Part shown: positions 1 to 9,000 of the stretch, piece by piece
Position numbering within the stretch: position 1 is the stretch's first letter
Layout of the letters: each line of letters starts with the position of its first letter
DNA from: Blastocladiella britannica
Lineage: Eukaryota > Blastocladiomycota > Blastocladiomycetes > Blastocladiales > Blastocladiaceae
DNA: 14,764 nt
Direction: 5' to 3'
NCBI GenBank assembly: GCA_025349905.2
Contig: MU624901.1
Span: 1-14,764 of the forward strand
Translations under genes and position numbers: made by a program
The notes under the pieces: model-generated
Seen by the model: the letters and a program-made list of their open reading frames with translations, nothing else
Told to the model about the DNA's origin: nothing
Databases searched by the model: none

Positions 1-212
1 AAAAAGTCAAGTACCGGCATTGATTGCACCCAAGCGACCCGGAATGTCGGAATCTTTCCACTCGACTCGGAATTCCGTAATTATTGTCCAAGAACCCTCT
101 CATCTTTGTCTTTTCCCCTGAGACTACAAGCTCAGTTAAGCTCCCCCATTCGAACGGGGGGAGTTCACGTGTGTACATTGAGCAGCCGTGTAAGCAAAAG
201 AGAATAAGCATT
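1..212. other. 3' flank of the ZC3H15-like gene, no gene seen
   Basis: This stretch lies downstream of the minus-strand ZC3H15-like stop codon and probably holds its 3' UTR and the intergenic sequence to the left. Short open frames cross it, but none has recognisable protein content. The only structure I see is a near-palindrome at 141-163, listed separately. Confidence 0.5.
141..163 (-). other. GC-rich near-palindrome / potential 3' UTR hairpin
   Basis: Arms of CTCCCCC and GGGGGGAG flank a short AT-containing centre built around TTCGAA. In the minus-strand transcript this could fold into a stem of about seven GC-rich pairs with a loop of 8-9 nt. It begins 50 nt after the ZC3H15-like stop codon, so it would sit in that gene's 3' UTR. 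A role in 3'-end formation or mRNA stability is only a guess. Confidence 0.4.
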
Positions 213-1453
213 TTACTCGTCATCAACCTCAGCAACGTCCTCGACCACGAGCGCCTCCATGTCCTCGACTGGCGGCTCGTCGCCCATCTCCCCCGCTGCC
301 ACCCGCGCTGCACTGGCCGCTTGGGACCGCGCCTGTGCCTCGGCGGCGTCGTCGGCCTCGGCCCGGGCGCGCATGTACTTTGACAGATCGAACCCGTCGT
401 CGTCCTCGCCATCCCCGCCGTTGGTGTCGGCGTCGGCGTCCTCGGCGCCAAACATGAACAGGTCGCGTCCCGACAGGCCCGCGCGGCGGCCCGCACGCAC
501 CGCGTCGGCTTTGAGCTTGGCCGACTCGGCCTCGTCCTTCTCGGCCGCCTCCAGCCGCCGCCGCTTCCACTCGGTGAACGACGCCAGCGTCACGGGCGTC
601 ACATTGTCGCCGAGATTGTGGCGCTCCGTCTCCAGGAAATCCTCCAGCGTGATCACCGCGTCCTCGGACGACTTGTCCTTCTTCTTTTTGAGCACGTAGC
701 CGGGAGGGAGCGCGTGGCGGTACTTGCACGAGTCGCCGCCGGCCGGGCACATCCAGAACCACCCGTACTTGCCCTGCTCGATCGCCTCCAAGAAATGCTT
801 GCACACAATGTCGGTGGTGGTGCGCGGGGTGAGGGACTTGGACGCGACCACGTCCTCGAGCTTCTTTTGGTCCCACTTGTCCATGGTATCTATTTCATTT
901 TTTGATGTAAATATCCTGGGTACATCAACAATGAAATGACAAATGGTATACGGCACCCTCTTCCTTGTCGCGCTTGTCGGCGTACACGTCGATCTTGGCG
1001 CCTTTGCGCTCCACGTTCACGTCGTGCGAGAACTTGCACTTGGCGCCCTTTTGGCAGATCCCGGCTTTAAAGAATGCGCACAGGACCGACTTGGGGTCGA
1101 CGCCGAATGGAATCTTTTCATTCGTTCATATTAGTGCATGGTTCTAATATGAAATAAAGGATATTGGGTACCTTCTGAGCCGTGACAGGCTTGAACAGCT
1201 CGGCCAGCTCGGCCTTCTTTTGGGCCTCGCGCTCTTTCTTGGAGATGGGCGGCGGCAGTCCCGCAGCGAGGGCGGCGGCAGCAGAGCCATCGCGTTTCCC
1301 TCCCCCCGCGGCCGCGTGCGACGCCTGCTTCTTCACCTCTTCCACGAACTTTTGCACCTTGGTGGACTTGTTCTTGTTCTTGAGGCCGAACGTCTTGTCA
1401 TCGACCACCTTTTTCACTTTGGCCTCGGCCTGCTTCTTGTTCTTGGGTGGCAT
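213..1453 (-). CDS. ZC3H15: ZC3H15/Tma46-like CCCH zinc-finger protein (DRG-family-regulatory protein 1)
   Basis: Inferred exons are 1453-1172, 1113-957 and 889-213 (371 aa); introns are 58 and 67 nt. The start is the ATG that opens MPPKNKK, the family's usual N-terminus; the same frame stays open upstream but has no ATG there. Residues 25-35 carry the conserved [12 protein letters not shown] block. The first CCCH finger uses C106, C114, C120 and H124. The second, long finger of this family uses C176, C194, C201 and H205, around the KYGWFWMCP segment, and is followed by [12 protein letters not shown] helical region rich in Lys, Arg and Glu leads to a tail rich in Asp and Glu. Known for the family: it binds and stabilises the GTPase DRG1 (Rbg1 in yeast) and associates with translating ribosomes in the cytoplasm. 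Length lies between yeast Tma46 (about 345 aa) and human ZC3H15 (426 aa). It diverges from WDR35 across a short spacer. The second intron has an atypical GTGCCG donor. Confidence 0.93.
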
Positions 1454-1649
1454 GTTTTTATAGTATTTCTCAGTGTTGTTGTGTCGCTTTTTGGTGGACC
1501 CTGAGAGAGAAAAATATTTAAAAAAAAAATTGTCCACGTGAGCGGCGGCTGTCCAATGCTTTTTTTTTTTTTTGCGGGGGTTCCCAGATGCATCCCATCA
1601 AGACTTTGCTCTCATTTCCTCCCAAGGCTCTGCCTTTTGTATTAAAATA
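1454..1649. promoter_or_regulatory. Short divergent promoter region between ZC3H15-like and WDR35
   Basis: Only 196 bp separate the two divergent start codons, so both promoters and both 5' UTRs must fit here unless they extend into the neighbouring gene. It contains an AAAATATTTA stretch merging into a 10-A run (1511-1529) and a 14-T run (1560-1573), both typical of nucleosome-poor fungal promoters. I cannot assign a TATA box or a transcription start. Confidence 0.5.
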
Positions 1650-4600
1650 ATGTTCTTGTACTTGTCAAAAAAGGTATTATTCATTCCTTTTGGTTTGACG
1701 ATCAATCCATTAACATCGTAAAAAAACATACAGATCTCCATTCCCAACGACACGGCGCTCCACTCGCTCGCCTGGGACAATGCCGCCGGCTGGATCGCAT
1801 GCGGCGGCGAGAACGCGGTCCTAAAAGTCCTCAAGTTACAGGACGCCATTGTAGCGCCTTCCGCCGCTGCCAATGCACCACCTGTGGGAACGGGAACGGG
1901 AATCACGCCCGCATCCGCCCCAGCCAACCTGTCTCTCTCCCAAACCCTTGAAGGCCACTCGGGCGTGGTGAGCAGGGTCGCATGGAACGACAAGCACACC
2001 AAACTGACCACCGCCGACGCCAACGGCATGATCATCGTCTGGGTGCTGTACAAGGGCATGTGGTACGAGGAAATGGTCAACGATCGGGCAAAGTGTACCG
2101 TCGCTGATCTGGCCTGGAGCGCGCGCGGGGACAAGATTGCGATCGCTTACGTGGATGGTATTTACATCTTTTCATCACTAAGTCAATTGATCCTCACTTT
2201 TTATGTTAAAGGGAGCATTATCTTGGGTGGAGTCGAAGGAAATCGCATTCTGGGCAAAGACTTAGGGTTCACGCTGGCGCGCGTGGCCTGGGCTCCTGAC
2301 GCCAATTTCTTGCTATTTGCTGGCCAAGACGGATCGGCGCGATTGTATGACGTCCAGGGAAATTATTTGGTACGCAATCTCCTTTTCTTGGCCATTCCCT
2401 TTTCTCATATGCTTGAATGTATTTAGCACAAGATGCAATTGTTTGCCGGAGACGATGCCAAGATCGTCGACATGCATTGGTACGTGCCTTACCGAGTTTT
2501 CACTCCCACCAATACCTGACTCAAGTGGAAAAGGCACTCGAATCTGCGCGGCACTGGCAACGGCGCCGAACCAGCACTGGCGATTGCATTCGACAATGGT
2601 AAGCTCCAGATGAACTGCCACGAGCGCGATACCCGTACGTCGTTTAGTTCCCCCTTACTCCACTGCTCGATCACCACTTACAACAAGGAAAACAATTGGA
2701 AGAGCCGGTGCTGGTCGACACCCAAATGACCCAGCTCGTCCTCCGCTGGTCACCGTCGGGATCCCATCTGGCGGTAGCCGGCCACCAACTCCTCGCCAAA
2801 CCATCAGCAGCAACCGGTGCCGCGGACGGATCCGAGCCCAAACCGATGGTGGTCGTGCAACTATACTCGCGGTCGGGCGAGTACTTGCGGTACCTCAAAG
2901 TTCCCCAAGGAAAAGTCATTCGCGCCATCACTTGGGACGCCACGGGTTTGCGGCTGGCGCTGGCGGTCGACGCCGCTATTTACTTTTGCAACGTGCACCC
3001 CGAGTACCGCGCAGCCGGGATGCGCGACGCAGTGTGCTGGGCCATGGACGCATCACCCGCAGGGAACGACGGTGGTGGGAGCGACGCGGAATCGTTCTCG
3101 CGCGTGGTGTTTGCCGATGTGAAATCTGGTGGTGGGCATCGTCGAGAGCTCAAAATGTCCGGGACCGTCCAAATAGTGGTTCCGGGAGGGAAAGACCACG
3201 TCGGAATCGTTGTGCGGCGCCAAGCTGCCGTTGCCGTCCCTGCTGCTGCTGCTACTGGACCCAGTGCCCCCGCCGCCAGCTCGTACGAGCACCTCGCACA
3301 CGTCATGAACGCCGTGGGCACGCCCCTGGACGTGCGGTCGCTCGCATGGCTGGTGCCCACCACCGCGTGCATGTCGGGCACGTACTTGGTGGTCTCGGAC
3401 GGCACCCACGTCGCGTACTTTCCCTACCAAGCCACATCCTCGGCGTCGGCGTTATCGGCCATGCTGTGGGCCCGCGAATCTGCCGCTAAAGTGTTTCGCG
3501 CCGACGCCGCTCCTTCGTCATCGTCGGGCCCGAACGGGAACCCGGAGGTCCTGCCGTTGTTGGTGGGGACACCTCCGGCCAATACCACCGAAGCTACAGA
3601 CCTGGTGGTGTCAATGGCGTGTAACGACGATGTGCTGATTGTGGCCAAGGCGTCTGGCGCATTGATCAAGTACGCGTTTCCGACCATGGCAAGGGTGGCG
3701 GCTGCGGCATTTGCAATCAGGCCGTACCGCATTCAGTGCAACTTGGACGCTACACTACTGTCGGTCGTGGACCTGACGGGCATCTTGCGTCTGGTGTCTT
3801 TTGACGCTACTGGATCGTCGAGTTCTTCCAACATTGGTCTCCCCTCCACCGCTGGAGGATCCATGGACAGCAAAGCAGGTGGAAATGGCGGCGCCCGGCT
3901 GCTCGAAATGGAGCGGCGCGACGTGTGGGCGGTGCAGTGGTCCGACGACCACCGCGACATGTACGTGGTGCTCGAGAAATCGCGCATGTACGTGATGCGC
4001 AACACGTCCCCGGAGGAGCCGCTGACGGCAACGGGACTGGCGGTGCGGTTTGCCGATCTCGAAGTCACGTTGGTGGACCTGGACCATCTGATTTCCGGCG
4101 CACCGCCCATCAGCACCACGACCACCAATGGCGCCACTGCCGGTCGGCTGACAAACTTGACCGAGGACGGAGAGGACACTGTGATTCGAACCATCCCGAC
4201 TCGGGCGTTACGCGACACGCAAATGATCCTGGCGCAAGTCGGGATCCCGGACGCGACCAGTTTCGCTGAATCGCACCCGCACCCGCGCTTGTGGCGCACG
4301 ATTGCGCGGTCGGCGCTGGCCGCCAGTGACTGGGCGTCGGCCGCGTCGTGCTTTGCGCGCGTCCTCGACTACGCGTCTCTCCAGTGGCTTAAAGGCGTGC
4401 AAGCGCAGAGCGGCGACCCGGAGAAACAGCGCGCGGCCGTACTGGCGTACTTGGGCGACATTGCGCAGGCCGAGCACCAGTACGCCGAAATTGACCGCCG
4501 CGACTTGGCGGTGGCGCTGCGGCGGTCGATTGGCGACGCGGCGCGGGTGGTGCAGATTGGGAAGGCCGGTGGGGCCGACGACGCCGTCATCGAGCAGTGC

Positions 4601-6030
4601 TGGAGCGCTATGGGCCGCGATGCCATGGCACGACGGTCATGGGCGCAGGCCGCTACGTACTTTGCGCAAGCGCGCGACTACGATGCGCTCGCTGAGTGCC
4701 ATTTGGCCGCACACGACGTGGCTGCGCTCGAGGCACTGGCACGCGCATTACCGGTTACCGCTACCGCCACACTCGACCGTATTGGGGACGGGCTGGCGCG
4801 GTTGGGTATGGCCCGCGAGGCTACTTACGCATTCTCCAAGCGCGGCGCGTCTGCTAAAGGCATGGCGGTGTGTCTCGCCCTCAACCAGTGGGACATGGCA
4901 GTGGAGCTGGCATCGCAGGCAAGCGACAATGGTGGTGGCAACGGTGGCGCCGTACTGGGCGTGGACGAGTCGTTTGCGCGAATGGAGACCCAGCTCAAGC
5001 TCCGTGGGGACGGCGCACAGCTGGCCGCGCTCTACCGGTCCGCGAACCAGCACCTCAAGTCGGCGCGCGTGCTTCTGGATGCGGCCACGGCGGCCTCGCG
5101 CGACCGCCAAGAGCCGGTCCTCGTGAAGAAACTGTTTGTGATGGGCGCGCTGCAGGTGGAGCGGTACCATCGCCAATTCGCCAACACGTCGCCGACGGCG
5201 GCTGCCATTGCTGGGAATACTGGGGGCGCCAGCAAGCTCGGTGGCGCGGGTGGACTGATGCTGGCCGAGGACCACGATTCTGCGGTCAAGGCGGGCGGCG
5301 ACGCGCGCGTGCTGGAAAACCCGTGGCGAGGCGCCGAGGCGTACCATTTCTACCTGCTTGCTCAGCGCCAGTTTTATACTGGAGACTCTGACTCGGCCTT
5401 GCGCACGGTATACATTTTTTAGGTTTTTTTTTTCGCGTATGTTTGGGTGAACTGTTTACTGACTGATCCATCGCAATTAGGCCATGTCCCTGCGCTCGTA
5501 CTGCGATATCCTGTCGGCCAAGACTGTGTACTCGCTCATTGCGCTGCTAAGTCACAAATCTCGCAACTACCAAGTATGCTCCCGGGCCCTGGGAAAGCTC
5601 CAGAGTTTGTCCGAGGACGACGACGAGTACAAGACGTACGAGCAGATGGCCATCAACATCTTTACAAAGTATGTGTGCCCCGTTCTTTTTTCGCGATCAT
5701 GGTTATTCACTCTTATGGATCTGCTAGTCATCCCGTCACAGACTTTTCAAACCGCGTCCAGATCCCATGCAGCAACTGCAGCGAGCTCATGTTGGAGTTG
5801 TACGTTATTTCCCTTCATGTGTGCTTGATAAGGTCACTAAAAATACCGACAACAGAGACAACACTTGCGCCGGATGTGATACAACCTACTTGACGTGCAT
5901 TGCCAGCGGGCGCCTGATTGCCGATCCGCAGCAAGCGTTTGCCTGCGCCGACTGCAAGCACCGCGCGCTCGATAGCGAGATTGCAAGCTTCAACCACTGC
6001 CCACTGTGCCACGCGGCGCTCATGTCGTAA
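1650..6030 (+). CDS. WDR35: WDR35 / IFT121, intraflagellar transport complex A subunit
   Basis: Inferred exons: 1650-1673, 1734-2157, 2212-2369, 2427-2479, 2534-2634, 2688-5407, 5481-5668, 5728-5799 and 5856-6030 (1304 aa). Introns are 53-73 nt. The first exon encodes only MFLYLSKK, matching the conserved MFxYLSKK start of IFT121. Paired WD40 propellers follow, with family blocks such as ACGGENAVLKVLKL, QTLEGHSG, VLYKGMWYEEMVNDR, GNRILGKDL and ERRDVW (662-667). The TPR-like helical region begins near HPHPRLWR (783-790) and ends near NPWRGAEAYHF (1131-1141). The C-terminus has cysteine pairs at C1237/C1240, C1251/C1254, C1277/C1280 and C1295/C1298, which look like zinc ribbons. In the family it is part of IFT-A, used for retrograde transport and membrane-protein entry in cilia and flagella. 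It is longer than human WDR35 (about 1180 aa), mainly through Gly/Ser/Ala/Asn-rich insertions such as residues around 635-655. The exon 5 and exon 8 acceptors are the least certain. It implies a flagellated life stage. Confidence 0.95.
2158..2211 (+). other. WDR35 intron 2: 54 nt, frame-preserving and stop-free
   Basis: The donor GTATTT follows the codons for YVD and the acceptor TTAAAG precedes GSIILGG. The length is 18 codons and no in-frame stop occurs, so an unspliced transcript would insert 18 hydrophobic residues into the first propeller. The insert is absent from WDR35 proteins as I know them, which supports an intron. The other introns of this gene either contain an in-frame stop or would shift the frame. 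Confidence 0.75.
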
Positions 6031-6076
6031 ACAATATGGAATATATATTTTTGGAGAAAGGAGGCCTGCTGGAAAA
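6031..6076. other. 46-bp convergent gap between WDR35 and P4-ATPase stop codons
   Basis: The WDR35 stop (6028-6030) and the minus-strand P4-ATPase stop (6079-6077) leave only 46 bp, including an AATATATATTTTT run at 6040-6053 that could serve 3'-end formation in either direction. The mature 3' UTRs probably overlap each other and the opposite coding regions. Confidence 0.6.
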
Positions 6077-9000
6077 TCAAACCTTGGACTCAGAGTGCCG
6101 TGTCCCACCAAACACGCTGGTCGGACGTCGAAACACACCCGACTGTCCAACTGCGCCACTGGCCCCCGCCGTCGCTGCCGCCCCACCCGCGACCGAGCAC
6201 GAGTCGAGTTGGCCGTCAACATACGGCGTCAGCTTTCGCTTGGCGGCCGCGTAGCGATCGCGCAACATGTCCAGCTCACGCAGCTTTTCCGCATCCGAGG
6301 GACGGTAGTAACGCCGCAGCTTGTAGAATGCCCACTCGGGCGCCACACCAAACGACACGTTCAAAAGCACCACCGCCCACCAGAGCCCGACCTCGCCTAG
6401 CCCGTGCGGGGTCACCAGGTTGATGGTGGACGCGGCTATTTGAGACCAGATCCCGTACTGGTCATATCCGGTATTTGGTCCGACTATTTTTTTACCATCA
6501 TCCAGTAAGGGTCAGGCCCTTTTTCTTCATATGAAATGTAAAAGGAACGTACATCGAGGCCATACTACCGAATACACAATCTGCCACAAGAACCATACGA
6601 GAATGGTGCCAATGGTCACCACATGCTGCGGCGCGGTGATGGTCGTGGGCGAAATATACCCAATCTGAATCGACCCGGTGATCACCACCGACGTATAAGC
6701 AATGGTGCCCATGACGTACAGACTCGACGTGGTATCGGCTGGATACACTTCGACTTTCGGTTGCGGGTATTTGTACCTCCCACCAAACTCGAGCGGTGAG
6801 TGCATGGACAAGCAAAACACGGTGGTGGCCATGATCACCACCGTCTGCAGCATCGACTTGAAGAACCACACCAGGAAAATCCTTGTCGAAAACTCGCCGT
6901 TGCGCTGCCCGCTGCGGTAAATCTCGGGAAACTCGAGCAAGATCTTGGACGGCAGGTCGCGGTCAAAGATCCCGACCAAAATGACGGGGAGCGAGCTGAA
7001 GATCACATTGTACATGGTCAGCGTCCACTGCTCGTACATGGACGTGCCCGAGAACCCAGTATAAAACTGGTAGATCGCCTGCGTGCAGTAGAACATGATG
7101 CACTTGTAGAAAGTGCCGAGCGTGAACTTGGCCACTCGAATGTACGCCCAGTGGCCGTGCACCAGCAGCAGTTGCGGTAAATACGCGAACCGGCCCAGCG
7201 AATAGTCGGATGACCGCGCCGCTTGCATGCCCTCGCGCCCCGCAATCCCAATTCCCACATGCGCCTGCTGGATCATGGCAATGTCGTTGGCGCCGTCGCC
7301 AATCGCACAGGTGATCACATTGGGCAAGTAGTCGCGGACGCACCGCACTACAATGCTCTTTTGCAGTGGAGAGACGCGGCAGCACAGCACCGACGTAGTG
7401 CGGGTGGCCAGCCGCATAAACTGCTCAAACGGGTCCCCGCGCATGTCGTAAAACCGCGCAATTGTGGGCCCGTCCACCACCAGCACAAACGGGTTTCGGA
7501 CCGCCGGTCGCGACGACGGGCTTGAGAGCAGAGATGGGGCTGCGTTGGCCGCCGGTGTCTCGGCCGCCAAGTTCCGACTCGACGACCGCGACGCCTGGCG
7601 GTACGGAGACTTGCCGCTGCTACCGTCAGAAGCCTGAAGATCCGCCATGGTCGTGGCGGCAATCATGTCGCGCGAGCCAATGTGGAGGGCCGAGGGGCTC
7701 TTGGAGATCACGGGGACGGTCGACGTGCTGGCCTGTGTTAACTGAATACCCGGTCCGTAGGATGGTTGCTGTTGCAATGGTTGCTGTTGTGATTGTTGTT
7801 GCGGCTGTGGCAAGCCGCTGGTGGAGTCGCCGCTAAACGACGATGCCGGTCCGATCGACTTACCAGTGCCACCACCAGGGACCACAGTGGGATTGCGGCG
7901 AGCGGCAGCAACTGACATGGACCGCAGGCGCTGCACCGACGACAGGCTCTGAGTCCGCGGCGCCTGGTCCTCGAACCACTTGGTCATGTGGTCCTGCAAG
8001 AACTTGACCTGCTGAATGAGGTCTTCGTCGGGCAACTCCATGCCATCGGCACTGAGCGACTCGAGCACCAGCAAATGCGACTGCTCGGTAGCCAGGCCCG
8101 AAGCAAACCCAATCGAAACGCCCGTCTCCTTCTTGTCGCCCGTGACCATCCACACTTTCACGTTGGCGCGCTCAAGTGTCCGAATGGTCTGCGGAACCCC
8201 CTTTTGCAGCTTGTCCTCGATCCCCGTGGCGCCAATGATGGTCCAGTTGCGCTCAATCAATTCGGCTGCGTCCATCAACTTGGTGACGCGGTTCGTCACC
8301 GACGTGCTCGCGTCCAGGTACACGCGCGACCATTTCGCGTACTCGGACTCGGCCAGAACACGCACTGCAAACACCAGCGTACGTAAGCCCGCACTGGCAA
8401 ACCGTTGAATGTGGGCGGTGGTCTCCAGGTACACCTCGTATTCTGTCTGGTCGTACTCGTTCAGCGGCTTGGACCGCTCCAGCATCGCATTGTCGGCGCC
8501 CTTGGCAAACAGGATGATGCGGCCGTCGGGGAACCGCAGGATGATGGACATGCGCTTCCGCGCCGACGAAAACTCGATCGTGTCGAGAATCTCGTACCGG
8601 CACAGCTCGCGGGCTGGGAACTCGCTGGTGGAGGCGGCGGCCTCGTCAGACTCGGAGCCAGTGCCGCTATTGTTATTGTTGATGCCCCCAATGACCGGAA
8701 GTGCCAGAGTCAAGTGCGTGGTGGTCCGGTTGGAGAGAACGTAGCCAAAGTCCCGGGCGGCATTCACCAGCGCCACCTCGTCGGGCGACGCGGCTTGGTA
8801 CACGAGAGACTTGAGCCGGTCCACGTTGAGGCTCGAGCATTGCGAGGACGACTGCCGCCGGTTGTCGTCGCCGCCATTGCTGGCGTTGACGCCACCTGTC
8901 GTCGATCCCTCGCCATCAAGCGGGAGACATTGGTCCGACCCGGAAATGACGGTGGTCAGGCCGCCCCTGACGATCGCCACCGTGTTCAAAGACGACGAGT

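Noticed and set aside
141..163. TTCGAA-containing hairpin as a tRNA T-arm
   Set aside because: The invariant C after the T-loop and a matching acceptor stem, D-arm and anticodon arm are missing on both strands.
1598..2134. 178-codon minus-strand open frame over WDR35 exons 1-2
   Set aside because: It runs through the WDR35 start exon, intron 1 and exon 2, and the plus-strand product is clearly WDR35.
4302..5126. Long 274-codon plus-strand open frame overlapping WDR35 exon 6
   Set aside because: It overlaps the real WDR35 frame, whose translation matches the family throughout. The alternative is rich in Arg, Ser and Trp, typical of a shifted frame in GC-rich coding DNA.
7764..7811. CAA/CAG tract as a pure expandable microsatellite
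   Set aside because: Codons are mixed and interrupted by Pro, Ser and Leu; it is better described as low-complexity coding sequence.
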